The notes below the pieces were generated by a model that did not search any database, was not told where the DNA came from, and was given only the letters and a program-made list of their open reading frames with translations. From assembly GCA_038252405.1 (NCBI GenBank), contig JBBSAJ010000001.1:88026-152025 (forward strand): a stretch of 64,000 nt of DNA. The letters run 5' to 3'. Below, piece after piece: positions 34,955 through 45,122 of the stretch; position 1 is the stretch's first letter, and each line of letters opens with the position of its first letter. The DNA comes from DATCDE01 sp038252405 (GTDB lineage Bacteria > Actinomycetota > Actinomycetes > Prado026). The translations under genes and the position numbers were made by a program.

Positions 34955-36649
34955 GTGGAGGCGAAGGACATCGACGCTGGCCGGCAACGGTGGCAGGGGC
35001 GCTACGACGCGGCGCTTTCCCGCGGTCGGGTGCGCGACGCCGACTTCACCACGCTGTCGGGCGTCGACGTCGACCCGGTCTACGGACCGCCGCCCGGTGC
35101 CGTCGTGCCCGGGTTCGACCGGATCGGCTGGCCGGGGGAGTACCCGTTCACCCGTGGGCTGCACACCACGGGGTACCGCGGCCGGCCGTGGACCATCCGA
35201 CAGTTCGCCGGGTTCGGCAACGCCCAGCAGACCAACGAGCGCTACCGGATGATCCTGGACGCCGGTGGCGGCGGGCTCAGCGTGGCCTTCGACATGCCCA
35301 CGCTCATGGGCCGCGACTCCGACGACCCGCGCAGCCTGGGCGAGGTCGGCCACTGCGGCGTGGCGATCGACTCGGTCGCCGACATGGAGATGCTCTTCGA
35401 CGGCATCCCGCTCGGGGACGTGACGACGTCGATGACGATCAGCGGCCCCGCCGTCCCGGTGTTCTGCATGTACGTGGTGGCCGCCGAGCGTCAGGGCGTG
35501 GATCCGTCGGTGCTCAACGGCACCCTGCAGACCGACATCTTCAAGGAGTACATCGCGCAGAAGGAGTGGCTGTTCCCGCCTGAGCCGCACCTGCGGCTGA
35601 TCGGCGACCTGATGGAGTGGTGCGCCGACCGGGTGCCCGACTACAAGCCGCTGTCGGTGTCCGGGTACCACATCCGCGAGGCCGGGTCGACGGCCGCGCA
35701 GGAGCTCGCGTTCACCCTGGCCGACGGGTTCGGCTACGTGGAGCTCGGGCTGGCCCGCGGGCTGGACGTCGACGTGTTCGCGCCCGGGCTGTCGTTCTTC
35801 TTCGACGCGCACATCGACTTCTTCGAGGAGATCGCGAAGTTCCGGGCCGCCCGCCGGATCTGGGCCCGCTGGATGCGCGACGTGTACGGCGCGACGACTG
35901 AGAAGGCCCAGTGGCTGCGGTTCCACACCCAGACGGCCGGGGTGTCGCTGACCGCCCAGCAGCCGGACAACAACGTGGTGCGCACGGCGATCGAGGCGCT
36001 GGCCGCCGTCCTGGGCGGGACGAACTCGCTGCACACCAACGCCCTGGACGAGGTGCTCGCGCTGCCCAGCGCCAAGGCCGCGGAGATCGCGCTGCGCACC
36101 CAGCAGGTGATCCTCGAGGAGACCGGGGTGGCCAACGTGGCCGACCCGCTGGGCGGGTCCTGGTATCTCGAGGAGCTGACCGACCGGATCGAGGCCGAGG
36201 CCGAGGCGATCTTCGCCAAGATCAAGGAGATGGGCGACGGCACGGCCCACAACGGGATGACCTCGGGCATCCTGCGCGGGATCGAGGACGGCTGGTTCAC
36301 CTCGGAGACCGCGGATGCCGCCTTCACCTACCAGCGCTCGCTCGAGAAGGGCGACAAGCTGGTCGTGGGCGTGAACGTGCACACCCAGTCCATCGAGGAG
36401 CCGCTGGAGATCCTCCGGATCAGCCACGAGGTCGAGCGGGACCAGGTCGCCGAGCTGGCCGGCCGCCGCCAGGTCCGTGACGAGGCGGCCGTCCGCGCAG
36501 CGCTGGTCGACCTGGAGGCGGCCGCGAGGGGCACCGTGAACCTGGTCGAGCCGATGCTCGTCGCGGCCCGCGCGGAGGCCAGCCTCGGCGAGATCTGCGC
36601 GGCGCTGGGTGACGTCTTCGGCCCGTACCGGGAGCCGGCCCGCTTCTGA
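34955..36649 (+). CDS. icmA: Isobutyryl-CoA mutase large subunit (IcmA type)
   Basis: 564 residues, TIM-barrel part of an adenosylcobalamin-dependent acyl-CoA mutase; it has no B12-binding domain and needs a small subunit not found in this window. It would interconvert isobutyryl-CoA and n-butyryl-CoA. The discriminating residues are Phe at position 84 (WTIRQFAGFGNAQQTNERY) and Gln at 202 (FKEYIAQKEWLFPPEPHL), matching Phe80/Gln198 of isobutyryl-CoA mutase rather than Tyr89/Arg207 of methylmalonyl-CoA mutase; the spacing of 118 residues is identical. Other blocks are SVSGYHIREAGSTAAQELAF and LGGTNSLHTNALDEVLALP. GTG 34955 is preferred over GTG 34913 because GAGGAGG lies five bases upstream. 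Many databases would label it methylmalonyl-CoA mutase. Confidence 0.88.
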   Translation: MEAKDIDAGRQRWQGRYDAALSRGRVRDADFTTLSGVDVDPVYGPPPGAVVPGFDRIGWPGEYPFTRGLHTTGYRGRPWTIRQFAGFGNAQQTNERYRMILDAGGGGLSVAFDMPTLMGRDSDDPRSLGEVGHCGVAIDSVADMEMLFDGIPLGDVTTSMTISGPAVPVFCMYVVAAERQGVDPSVLNGTLQTDIFKEYIAQKEWLFPPEPHLRLIGDLMEWCADRVPDYKPLSVSGYHIREAGSTAAQELAFTLADGFGYVELGLARGLDVDVFAPGLSFFFDAHIDFFEEIAKFRAARRIWARWMRDVYGATTEKAQWLRFHTQTAGVSLTAQQPDNNVVRTAIEALAAVLGGTNSLHTNALDEVLALPSAKAAEIALRTQQVILEETGVANVADPLGGSWYLEELTDRIEAEAEAIFAKIKEMGDGTAHNGMTSGILRGIEDGWFTSETADAAFTYQRSLEKGDKLVVGVNVHTQSIEEPLEILRISHEVERDQVAELAGRRQVRDEAAVRAALVDLEAAARGTVNLVEPMLVAARAEASLGEICAALGDVFGPYREPARF

Positions 36650-36704
36650 CCCGGCCCGACCGCACCGGTTGGGCGCTCCCGATGGTTTCGGGGAGGATGG
36701 GCTC

Positions 36705-37616
36705 ATGTCCACACCGAGTTTCAACCTGCCAGGGGCCGTCGACCTCGGGGCCATCGCCGCGCAGAACGCGGCCCGCGCCCGCGCCGAGGAGGCCAGGGCG
36801 GCTGCCCCCGCAGCCGGCCCGGATGCCCCCACGGCGGCACCGTCGTACGTCGACGTGACCGAGGCCACCTTCCAGGCCGAGGTCATCGACCGGTCCATGA
36901 CCGTTCCGGTGATCGTCGACTTCTGGGCCGAGTGGTGCGGGCCGTGCAAGCAGCTCAGCCCGATCCTCGAGCGGCTGGCCGCCGAGGCGGCCGGCGCCTG
37001 GACGCTGGCGAAGATCGACGTCGACGCCAACCAGCGGGTCGCCGCGGCCTTCCAGGTGCAGAGCATCCCCACGGTCCACGTGGTGTGGCAGGGCCAGCTG
37101 GTGCCCGGGTTCAGCGGCGCGCTGCCCGAGCCGCAGGTCCGCGAGTTCATCGACCAGGTGCTGGCGCTGGCCGCGGGGGAGGACATGGCCGCGCAGGAGC
37201 CGCTCGACCCGGGGGTGGAGCAGGCCCTCGACGCGATCGAGCGCGGCGACCTGGACGCCGCCGCCGAGGCCTACCGCACGGTGCTCGCCGGGTCACCCGG
37301 CAACGAGGAGGCCCGCCTCGGGCTGGCCCAGGTGGAGCTGATCCGGCGGACGCAGACCACCGACGTGGCCGCCGCCCGGCAGGCGGCGGCGGATCGTCCC
37401 GACGACGTGGACGCCCAGTGCCTGGCCGCCGACCTGGACGTGGTGGGCGGCAGCGTCAGCGACGCGTTCGACCGGCTGATCGACCTGGTCCGGCGCTCGT
37501 CCGGCGACGACCGGGACCGGGCCAGGGCGCACCTGATCGCGCTGTTCGACGTCATCGGGCCGGACGACCCCCGGGTCGCCAAGGGCCGGACCGGGCTGGC
37601 CAGCGCGCTGTTCTAG
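36705..37616 (+). CDS. Thioredoxin/TPR protein, YbbN (CnoX)-like
   Basis: 303 residues. Ala-rich N-terminus (about 40 residues), thioredoxin domain with VPVIVDFWAEWCGPCKQLSPIL (intact CGPC) and QSIPTVHVVWQGQLVPGFSGALPE, then TPR-like helices (EQALDAIERGDLDAAAEAYRTVL, EARLGLAQVELIRR, CLAADLDVVGG, HLIALFDVIGPDD) ending in the family-typical ARVAKGR-like tail. YbbN/CnoX proteins act as cytoplasmic redox-linked holdases that hand clients to GroEL or DnaK. The ATG is preceded by GGGAGG. It converges on glgB with a 12-bp gap. Confidence 0.9.
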   Translation: MSTPSFNLPGAVDLGAIAAQNAARARAEEARAAAPAAGPDAPTAAPSYVDVTEATFQAEVIDRSMTVPVIVDFWAEWCGPCKQLSPILERLAAEAAGAWTLAKIDVDANQRVAAAFQVQSIPTVHVVWQGQLVPGFSGALPEPQVREFIDQVLALAAGEDMAAQEPLDPGVEQALDAIERGDLDAAAEAYRTVLAGSPGNEEARLGLAQVELIRRTQTTDVAAARQAAADRPDDVDAQCLAADLDVVGGSVSDAFDRLIDLVRRSSGDDRDRARAHLIALFDVIGPDDPRVAKGRTGLASALF

Positions 37617-37628
37617 CCGGGCGACAGG

Positions 37629-39824
37629 TCAGTCCGCGCGGCGCAGCCAGACCGTGCCGAGCGGTGGTATCCGGACCGTCGCGGACGCGGGACGGCCGTG
37701 CCACGGGTCGCCGTCCGCCCACACCTGGCCCAGGTTGCCGACGCCGCTGCCGGCGTAGTCCGTGGCGTCGGTGTTGAGCACCTCGTCCCAGCGACCGGCG
37801 GACGGCAGGCCGAGCCGGTAGGACTCGTGCGGCATCGAGGAGAAGTTTGACACGCAGGCCAGCACCGAGCCGTCGCCCCCCTTGCGAAGGAACGAGAACA
37901 CGTTGCCGCTGGCGTCGTTCGCGTCGATCCACTCGAACCCGGCCGGGTCGACGTCCAGCCGCCACAGCGCCGGCGTCTCCCGGTACACCCGGTTGAGGTC
38001 GGCGACCAGCTTCTGGACGCCGCGGTGGTCGGGGTGGTCGAGCAGCCACCAGTCCAGGGACCGGGACTCCGACCACTCCGACTCCTGGCCGATCTCGGCG
38101 CCCATGAACAACAGCTGCTTGCCCGGGTGCGCCCACATGTACGCCAGGTAGGCCCGGACCGTGGCCAGCTGCTGCCAGCGGTCACCGGGGACCTTGCGCA
38201 GCAGCGAACCCTTGCCGTGGACCACTTCGTCGTGCGAGATGGGCAGCACGAAGTTCTCGGTCCAGGCGTACACCATCGAGAACGTCATCTGGTTGTGGTG
38301 GTACTGGCGGTGCACCGGCTCGCGGCCCAGGTAGTCCAGCGAGTCGTGCATCCAGCCCATGTTCCACTTGAAGCCGAAGCCGAGGCCGCCGAGGTGGGTC
38401 GGCCGCGTGACGCCGGGCCAGGCGGTGGACTCCTCGGCAATCATCATGGCGCCGGGCACCCGGCGGTACACGGTGGCGTTGGTCTCCTGCAGGAAGGCGA
38501 CGGCGTCGAGGTTCTCCCGGCCGCCGTAGATGTTGGGCAGCCACTCGCCGTCCTTGCGCGAGTAGTCCAGGTAGAGCATCGAGGCCACGGCGTCGACCCG
38601 CAGGCCGTCGATGTGGAACTCCTCGAGCCAGAACACGGCGTTGGCCACCAGGAAGTTGCGCACCTCGCGGCGGCCGAAGTCGAACACGAGCGTGCCCCAG
38701 TCCGGCTGCTCGCCCTTGCGCGGGTCGGCGTGCTCGTACAGCGGCGTCCCGTCGAAGCGGGCCAGGGCCCACGCGTCCCGCGGGAAGTGCGCGGGGACCC
38801 AGTCGACGATGATGCCGATCCCGGCCTGGTGCAGCCGGTCGACCAGGTAGCGGAAGTCGTCGGGCGAGCCGAACCGCGAGGTGGGGGCGTAGTAGGAGGT
38901 GACCTGGTAGCCCCACGACCCGCCGAACGGGTGCTCGGCCACGGGCAGCAGCTCGACGTGCGTGAAGCCGAGCTCGGTGACGTAGTCGACCAGCTCCTCG
39001 GCCAGCTGGCGGTAGCCCAGCCCCTGCCGCCACGAGCCCAGGTGGACCTCGTAGATGCTCACCGGTTCGCGGTGCGGGGCGCTGTCGGCCCGGCGTTCGA
39101 GCCAGGCCGTGTCCTGCCACTCGTGGCTGGACCGCTCGACGACCGAGGCCGTGGCCGGGGGACACTCGGTCGCCCGGGCCATCGGGTCCGCCTTCTGCCG
39201 CCACACGCTGTCCCGGCCGAGCACCTCGTACTTGTACCGGGTGCCTTCGCCCACCCCGGGGACGAACAGCTCCCACACGCCGCTGGAGCCGAGCGAGCGC
39301 AGCGGGAAGCCTCGGCCGTCCCAGTGGTTGAAGTCACCCACGGCGCGGATGCCGCGGGCGTTGGGCGCCCACACGGCGAACGACGTGCCCGTGACCGCGC
39401 TGGCGCCCTCGCCATAGGTGCGTACGTGCGACCCGAGGACCTCCCACAGCCGCTCGTGCCGGCCCTCGGAGATCAGGTGCAGGTCGAGCTCCCCCAGGGT
39501 GGGCAGGAACCGGTACGGGTCGTCCGACGTGGTCGGGCTGTCGCCGTAGTCGACCACCAGTCGGTAGTCCGGCACCTCGGTCAGTGGGAGCAGGACGACC
39601 CACACCCCCTCGTGCTCGTGGTCGAGCGGGTACGTCTGGTCGCCGACCCGCACCTCCACCGACTGGGCCCACGGCCGCAGCACCCGCAGGGTCACGCCGT
39701 CCGGTCCGAGGTGTGGGCCCAGGATGCGGTGCGGGTCGTGGTGGGCGCCGCCGACGAGGCGGTCGAGCTCCTCGGCCGGCACCGGGACGGGTCGCCGGCT
39801 GGCCGACGGCTGGCTGGTCGTCAT
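37629..39824 (-). CDS. glgB: 1,4-alpha-glucan branching enzyme
   Basis: 731 residues, GH13 subfamily 9. N-terminal CBM48-like modules ([29 protein letters not shown] and [25 protein letters not shown]) precede the catalytic barrel. Nucleophile Asp in [20 protein letters not shown], acid Glu in [14 protein letters not shown], and third Asp near [28 protein letters not shown] is also typical. It creates alpha-1,6 branches in the glucan made by GlgE. The start overlaps the maltokinase stop by 4 bp, closing the order glgE-treS-mak-glgB. Confidence 0.97.
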   Translation of the reverse strand: MTTSQPSASRRPVPVPAEELDRLVGGAHHDPHRILGPHLGPDGVTLRVLRPWAQSVEVRVGDQTYPLDHEHEGVWVVLLPLTEVPDYRLVVDYGDSPTTSDDPYRFLPTLGELDLHLISEGRHERLWEVLGSHVRTYGEGASAVTGTSFAVWAPNARGIRAVGDFNHWDGRGFPLRSLGSSGVWELFVPGVGEGTRYKYEVLGRDSVWRQKADPMARATECPPATASVVERSSHEWQDTAWLERRADSAPHREPVSIYEVHLGSWRQGLGYRQLAEELVDYVTELGFTHVELLPVAEHPFGGSWGYQVTSYYAPTSRFGSPDDFRYLVDRLHQAGIGIIVDWVPAHFPRDAWALARFDGTPLYEHADPRKGEQPDWGTLVFDFGRREVRNFLVANAVFWLEEFHIDGLRVDAVASMLYLDYSRKDGEWLPNIYGGRENLDAVAFLQETNATVYRRVPGAMMIAEESTAWPGVTRPTHLGGLGFGFKWNMGWMHDSLDYLGREPVHRQYHHNQMTFSMVYAWTENFVLPISHDEVVHGKGSLLRKVPGDRWQQLATVRAYLAYMWAHPGKQLLFMGAEIGQESEWSESRSLDWWLLDHPDHRGVQKLVADLNRVYRETPALWRLDVDPAGFEWIDANDASGNVFSFLRKGGDGSVLACVSNFSSMPHESYRLGLPSAGRWDEVLNTDATDYAGSGVGNLGQVWADGDPWHGRPASATVRIPPLGTVWLRRAD

Positions 39825-41140
39825 CCGGCCAGCCTCTCGATCGCGGCCAGCGGGATCGCCAGCCAGGTCGGTCGCATCCGGGACTCGTAGACCACCTCGT
39901 ACACCGCCTTCTCCGTCTCCAGCGCCCGCAGCAGCACCGCGGCCCCGTCATCCTCCGGCAGGTACCCGTACCCCCGCAGGAAGGCGGCCCGATTGTGCTC
40001 CACCCACTCGGCGGCCCGGTAGGCCCGCTGCTGGTCGTCCGGGTGGTCGAGCAGCACCTGTCGAGCGGCGTAGTCGATCGACCGGAGCATCCCGGCGATG
40101 TCCCGCAGCGGGGTGTCCGGCGCGCGCCGCTCCTGCGCCGGCGTCTGCGGCTCGCCCTCGAAGTCCAGCACCTTCCACCCGGACGTGATGCGCAGGGTCT
40201 GCCCGAGGTGGAAGTCGCCGTGCACCCGCTGGGACGGCACCTCCTGGCCGAGCTCCGCCAGGGCGTCGAAGCTGCGGCGCAGGCCCGGCTCGAACGCGGC
40301 CAGGTCGGGGACCTGGCTGACGGCGTCGGCGAGCCGCTCGCCCATCCGGGCGGCCCGCCCGGCCAGGTCGACCGGGGACAGCGAGCCGGTCGGGAAGGCC
40401 TCCCGGAGCGCGGCGTGCAGCTGCGCGGTGGTGGCCCCCAGCCGCTCGGCGTCGCTCGCGAAGTCGCCGCCGCACTCGCCGGGATGGAGGTCGGCCTCGA
40501 CGAACAGGTCGCGCACGCTGGCCTTGGCGATCTCCCAGCCGTCGGTGCCGTCCGCCAGGTACTCCTGCAGGAACGCGAGCGTCCCCTCGGGGCTGTCCAC
40601 GTACCCCAGCGGGGTCGCGATGACCGGGCAGGCCACCGCGGCCAGGCCGGCATGCACCTCGACGTCCGGGTTGACCCCCGGCGCGACCTGCCGGTACATC
40701 TTCATGATCAACGAGTCGCCGAACAGCAGGGACGTGTTCGACTGCTCCGCGGTCATCACCAGGCTGGGTCCGGACGGCGGCACCGGCTGGTGGCCGATCC
40801 GGTGGAACCGCAGCTGGCCGCGGGTGGCCTCGGCCTCGATCAGCTCCAGCAGGCTGCCGGTGACCTGCCGGTCGTGCAGAGCGTCGTAGACGTACCCCTG
40901 TTCCTCCCGGCCCACCAGCGCGTGCTCGAGCCGCTCCTCGGCGTTGTCACGGCGCTCCAGAACCAGCTGGTAGACCGACCGGCGTCCCTCGGCCTCGACG
41001 TCCACGAGGACGACGTCGACGGGTGGCTCGTCGTGGATGCGCCCAAGGGGGCGCATCCCGAGCACGCGGTACTCGCGGCCCTTCTCGGCGAACCAGCGCT
41101 GTCGGTCCAGGAACTGGGTGAGGCCATCGGGCAGGGTCAC
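39821..41140 (-). CDS. mak: Maltokinase (Mak/Pep2)
   Basis: 439 residues. It phosphorylates maltose to maltose-1-phosphate with ATP, feeding GlgE. N-lobe: [22 protein letters not shown] and [14 protein letters not shown]. Kinase core: [25 protein letters not shown], catalytic loop [15 protein letters not shown], Mg-binding [21 protein letters not shown]-terminus [25 protein letters not shown] is characteristic. It is encoded separately from TreS here, not as a TreS-Pep2 fusion. GTG 41140 has GGAGG eight bases upstream; treS ends 25 bp upstream. Confidence 0.95.
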   Translation of the reverse strand: MTLPDGLTQFLDRQRWFAEKGREYRVLGMRPLGRIHDEPPVDVVLVDVEAEGRRSVYQLVLERRDNAEERLEHALVGREEQGYVYDALHDRQVTGSLLELIEAEATRGQLRFHRIGHQPVPPSGPSLVMTAEQSNTSLLFGDSLIMKMYRQVAPGVNPDVEVHAGLAAVACPVIATPLGYVDSPEGTLAFLQEYLADGTDGWEIAKASVRDLFVEADLHPGECGGDFASDAERLGATTAQLHAALREAFPTGSLSPVDLAGRAARMGERLADAVSQVPDLAAFEPGLRRSFDALAELGQEVPSQRVHGDFHLGQTLRITSGWKVLDFEGEPQTPAQERRAPDTPLRDIAGMLRSIDYAARQVLLDHPDDQQRAYRAAEWVEHNRAAFLRGYGYLPEDDGAAVLLRALETEKAVYEVVYESRMRPTWLAIPLAAIERLAG

Positions 41141-41165
41141 GTCATCGTCCTCCAGGTCGGCTCGT

Positions 41166-42872
41166 TCACGTGGCCTGCTCGGGACGGGGCAGGCGGAACC
41201 AGTAGAAGTCGTGCCCGCCCAGGGTGAGCAGGTAGGGCAGCTCGCCGATCCGCGGGAAGTGCGCACCGCCGAGCATCTCCACGGGGGAGACCCCCTCGTA
41301 GGCCCGCAGGTCCAGCTCGACCGCCTGGGCCGAGCGCGACAGGTTGTTCACGCACAGCACCAGGTCGTCGCCGAACTCGCGGACGAAGCTGAACACGCTC
41401 GGGTTGTTGCCCCCGAGGTCGTGGAACCCGCCGAGCCCGAACGCCGGGTTCTGCTTGCGCACCTCGATCAGCCGCCGGGTCCAGTGCAGCAGGGACGACG
41501 TGTTGCGCAGCTGGGCCTCGACGTTGGTGACCTGGAAGCCGTAGACGGCGTCGGCGACGACGGGCCGCAGCATCCGGCCCGGGTCGCAGGTGGAGAAGCC
41601 GGCGTTGCGGTCCGGCGTCCACTGCATTGGCGTGCGCACGCCGTCGCGGTCCCCCAGCCAGATGTTGTCGCCCATCCCGATCTCGTCGCCGTAGTACAGG
41701 ACCGGGGACCCGGGCAGCGACAGCAGCAGCGCGGTGAACAGCTCGATCTGGTCGCGGTCGTTCTCCAGCAAGGTCGCCAGCCGCCGCCGGATCCCGATGT
41801 TCGCGCGCATCCGCGGGTCCTTGGCGTACTCGCTCCACATGTAGTCGCGCTCTTCGTCGGAGACCATCTCGAGGGTCAGCTCGTCGTGGTTGCGCAAGAA
41901 GATGCCCCACTGGCAGCCGCTGGGGATCGGCGGGGTCTCGGCCAGGATCTCCGAGATCGGGTAGCGCGACTCGCGCCGCACCGCCATGAACAGCCGCGGC
42001 ATGACCGGGAAGTGGAACGCCATGTGGCACTCGTCACCTCCGACCTCGGGGTCGCCGAGGTAGTCGACGACGTCGGCCGGCCACTGGTTGGCCTCGGCCA
42101 GCAGCACCCGGTCCGGGTACAGCCGGTCCACCTCGGTGCGCACCCGGCGCAGGAACTCGTGCGTCCGCGGCAGGTTCTCGCAGTTGCTGCCCTCCTCCTC
42201 GAACAGGTACGGGACGGCGTCCAGCCGGAGCCCGTCGATGCCGAGGTCCAGCCAGAACCGCAGCGCCTCGAGGATCGACTCCTGCACCCGCGGGTTCTCG
42301 AAGTTGAGGTCCGGCTGGTGGCTGAAGAAGCGGTGCCAGAAGTACTGCTTGCGGACCGGGTCGAAGGTCCAGTTCGACGTCTCGGTGTCGACGAAGATGA
42401 TCCGCGCGTCGGGGTAGCCCGCGTCGGTGTCGGCCCACACGTAGAAGTCCCCGTACGGGCCGTCTGGGTCGGCGCGGCTGGCCTGGAACCACGGGTGCTG
42501 GTCCGAGGTGTGGTTCATGACGAAGTCGGTGATCACGCGCAGGCCGCGCTCGTGCGCCTCGTCGACGAACTGCACGAAGTCGCCCAGCGTGCCCAGGTCG
42601 GGGTGCACGTCGGTGTAGTCGGCCACGTCGTAGCCGCCGTCGCGGAGCGGGGACGGGTAGAACGGTGGCAGCCACAGGCAGTCGACGCCCAGCCACTGCA
42701 GGTAGTCCAGCTTTTCGGTGAGCCCGGCCAGGTCGCCCACGCCGTCCCCGGTCGAGTCGAAGAACGACCGGACCAGGACCTCGTAGAAGACCGCCCGCTT
42801 GAACCAGGCGGGGTCGCGCGGGTTGCGCTGGTCGAAGGGGTCGGGGACCGGGGTCCCGGGCGCGAGGCTCAC
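41166..42872 (-). CDS. treS: Trehalose synthase (maltose alpha-D-glucosyltransferase)
   Basis: 568 residues, GH13 subfamily 16. It interconverts trehalose and maltose. Start block [28 protein letters not shown], then [23 protein letters not shown]; nucleophile Asp in [18 protein letters not shown], acid Glu in [18 protein letters not shown], third Asp in [42 protein letters not shown] is diagnostic of TreS. GTG 42872 overlaps the glgE stop by 4 bp (GTGA). Together with Mak and GlgE it converts trehalose to alpha-glucan. Confidence 0.97.
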   Translation of the reverse strand: MSLAPGTPVPDPFDQRNPRDPAWFKRAVFYEVLVRSFFDSTGDGVGDLAGLTEKLDYLQWLGVDCLWLPPFYPSPLRDGGYDVADYTDVHPDLGTLGDFVQFVDEAHERGLRVITDFVMNHTSDQHPWFQASRADPDGPYGDFYVWADTDAGYPDARIIFVDTETSNWTFDPVRKQYFWHRFFSHQPDLNFENPRVQESILEALRFWLDLGIDGLRLDAVPYLFEEEGSNCENLPRTHEFLRRVRTEVDRLYPDRVLLAEANQWPADVVDYLGDPEVGGDECHMAFHFPVMPRLFMAVRRESRYPISEILAETPPIPSGCQWGIFLRNHDELTLEMVSDEERDYMWSEYAKDPRMRANIGIRRRLATLLENDRDQIELFTALLLSLPGSPVLYYGDEIGMGDNIWLGDRDGVRTPMQWTPDRNAGFSTCDPGRMLRPVVADAVYGFQVTNVEAQLRNTSSLLHWTRRLIEVRKQNPAFGLGGFHDLGGNNPSVFSFVREFGDDLVLCVNNLSRSAQAVELDLRAYEGVSPVEMLGGAHFPRIGELPYLLTLGGHDFYWFRLPRPEQAT

Positions 42873-44956
42873 GACGCCGACCGGCGCACGACGAGGATGT
42901 GCGCCGGCTCGACGAACGGGTCGAGCCGCACGAAGTTGTGCTGCCCCCACAGCCAGGTCTCCCCGCTGAGCAGGTCGTGGACGGCGAACGACTCGTGCCA
43001 GCCCATGCCCAGGGCCTCCATGTCCAGGTGGACGGTGGACTCGCGGGCCCCGTGCGGGTCGAGGTTGACCACCACGATGACCGTGTCGTCGCCGTGGTCG
43101 GTGGACACCCGCTTGCTGTAGGCGATGACCGACTCGTCGTCGACGTGGTGCAGGGTCACGTTGCGCAGCCGCTGCAGCGCCGGGTGCCGGCGGCGGATCT
43201 CGTTGAGCCGGGTCAGGTAGGGGGCCAGGCTGTGGCCGCCGGCCTCCGCGGCCGCCCAGTCGCGGGGCCGCAGCTGGTACTTCTCCGAGTCGAGGTACTC
43301 CTCGCTGCCGGGCCGCAGCGCGACGTGCTCGTACAGCTCGTAGCCGGAGTACACCCCCCAGGTCGGGGACATCGTCGCGGCCAGCACGGCCCGGATCCGG
43401 AACGCGGCCGGCCCCCCGTACTGCAGGTACGCGTGCAGGATGTCGGGGGTGTTGACGAACAGGTTGGGCCGGAAGTAGGGAGCGGTCTCGGTGGCCAGCT
43501 CGGTGAGGTACTCCGCGAGCTCCCAGCGCGCGGTGCGCCAGGTGAAGTACGTGTACGACTGGTGGAAGCCGACCTTCGCGAGCATCCGCGTCATCGGCGG
43601 CAGGGTGAACGCCTCGGCCAGGAACAGCACGTCCGGGTCGGTGCCGCGGATCTCGTCGAGCAGCTGCTCCCAGAACGGGACCGGCTTGGTGTGCGGGTTG
43701 TCCACCCGGAAGATGCGCACCCCGTGGCTCATCCAGTGCCGCAGCACCCGCAGCACCTCGGCGTACAGGCCGTCGTAGTCGTGGTCGAAGTTGAGCGGGT
43801 AGATGTCCTGGTACTTCTTCGGCGGGTTCTCGGCGTAGGCGATGCTGCCGTCGGAGCGGATGCTGAACCACTCCGGGTGCTGGGTCACCCACGGATGGTC
43901 GGGCGAGCACTGCAGCGCGAAGTCGAGGGCGACCTCCAGGCCCAGCTCGCGGGCGCGGGCCACGAAGACGTCGAGGTCCTCCAGCGTGCCGAGGTCGGGG
44001 TGGATCGCGTCGTGGCCGCCCTCGGCCGAGCCGATCGCCCAGGGCACCCCGACGTCGTGGCTGTCCGCGGACAGGGTGTTGTTCGGACCCTTGCGGAACG
44101 AGCGGCCGATCGGGTGGATCGGCGGCAGGTAGACGACGTCGAAGCCCATGGCCGCGATCGCTGGCAGCCGCTCCACGGCGGTGCGGAAGGTGCCGCTGCG
44201 CAGTGGCGGCCCGCCCTCGGGGTCGACGACCGCGCCCTCCGACCGTGGGAAGAACTCGTACCAGGAGCCGACGAGCGCCCGCTCCCGGTCCACCCGAAGC
44301 GGGAAGCGGTCCGAGCGGGTCACCAGGTCCCGCAACGGGTGCCGGCGCAGCGCGGCCAGCACCTCGGGCGCGGTCGCGGCGGCCAGCCGGACGCCGGGGG
44401 GGCGCTCGGCGTCCCGCAGCGCCGTCACGACGTCCTGCAGCAGGGTGCGGACGGCGCCCTTGGGGACGTCCCTGGCGGCTCGATCGAACAGCCGGGCACC
44501 GTCCTCCAAGGTGAGCTCGACGTCCTGGTGCTCCGGGATCTTGATCTCCGCGACGTGCCGCCAGGTGGCCATCGGGTCGCCCCACGCCTCCACGTGGAAC
44601 GTCCAGTCCCCCTCGGCCGTCGGGGCCACCCGGGCGGACCAGCGGTTGGTCCCCGGGGTGCCAGGGACCATCGGCACCCAGCCGACGTCGGGGACGCCCT
44701 TGGGGCCACGCAGCACCACGTTGGCGTTGACCGCGTCGTGCCCCTCGCGGAACACGGTGGCGCTCACCGTGAACTCCTCGCCGGGCACCGCCTTGGCGGG
44801 GAAACGACCGCAGTCGACGACGGGCTGCACATCGACGATGGGGATGCGTCCGGTCCGAGGCGCCACGGGTCCGGTGCCACCTTCCTTGCGGCCTGCCTTG
44901 CGGTCGGGGCGGCGTGGTCCCGGCTTGGGCGCGCCACCTCGCGGGGTGTCGATCAC
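42869..44956 (-). CDS. glgE: Alpha-1,4-glucan:maltose-1-phosphate maltosyltransferase
   Basis: 695 residues, GH13 subfamily 3. It extends linear alpha-1,4-glucan using maltose-1-phosphate. N-terminal beta domain [38 protein letters not shown]; catalytic domain with [23 protein letters not shown] and [14 protein letters not shown]; nucleophile Asp in [21 protein letters not shown], Glu in [15 protein letters not shown]-terminus with [16 protein letters not shown]. The N-terminal 35 residues are basic and unconserved-looking; the GTG start at 44956 lacks a clear ribosome site, so the true start could be slightly different. First gene of the minus-strand operon and divergent from glgP. Confidence 0.97.
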   Translation of the reverse strand: MIDTPRGGAPKPGPRRPDRKAGRKEGGTGPVAPRTGRIPIVDVQPVVDCGRFPAKAVPGEEFTVSATVFREGHDAVNANVVLRGPKGVPDVGWVPMVPGTPGTNRWSARVAPTAEGDWTFHVEAWGDPMATWRHVAEIKIPEHQDVELTLEDGARLFDRAARDVPKGAVRTLLQDVVTALRDAERPPGVRLAAATAPEVLAALRRHPLRDLVTRSDRFPLRVDRERALVGSWYEFFPRSEGAVVDPEGGPPLRSGTFRTAVERLPAIAAMGFDVVYLPPIHPIGRSFRKGPNNTLSADSHDVGVPWAIGSAEGGHDAIHPDLGTLEDLDVFVARARELGLEVALDFALQCSPDHPWVTQHPEWFSIRSDGSIAYAENPPKKYQDIYPLNFDHDYDGLYAEVLRVLRHWMSHGVRIFRVDNPHTKPVPFWEQLLDEIRGTDPDVLFLAEAFTLPPMTRMLAKVGFHQSYTYFTWRTARWELAEYLTELATETAPYFRPNLFVNTPDILHAYLQYGGPAAFRIRAVLAATMSPTWGVYSGYELYEHVALRPGSEEYLDSEKYQLRPRDWAAAEAGGHSLAPYLTRLNEIRRRHPALQRLRNVTLHHVDDESVIAYSKRVSTDHGDDTVIVVVNLDPHGARESTVHLDMEALGMGWHESFAVHDLLSGETWLWGQHNFVRLDPFVEPAHILVVRRSAS

Positions 44957-45122
44957 GGTAGCCGTAGGCCCCCCTGCATCCGTCCCTCTTCAGTCGATCT
45001 TCCGTTGATCTTCCGTCGATCTCGATGCGTTGCGCAGGCAGCATGCAAGATGCTTCCAGGCCGAGCAAGAATCCGGCAACCCGCACCTGGGCACCCGGAG
45101 ACGTTCGGTAGGTTCTACCCCC
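44957..45122. promoter_or_regulatory. Divergent glgE / glgP control region with phased repeats
   Basis: 166 bp, visibly less GC-rich than its surroundings. Three tandem 11-bp units, TCGATCTTCCG (44994-45004), TTGATCTTCCG (45005-45015) and TCGATCTCGAT (45016-45026), are followed by TTGC-N11-GCAA (45030-45048), a partial dyad. The 11-bp period and the dyad are suited to regulator binding. The region stands between an alpha-glucan synthesis operon and a degradation gene, so shared control is likely; the regulator is unknown. Confidence 0.5.

Noticed and set aside
34955..36649. Naming this gene methylmalonyl-CoA mutase alpha subunit
   Set aside because: Active-site Phe/Gln pair and absence of the malonyl-carboxylate Arg favour isobutyryl-CoA mutase.
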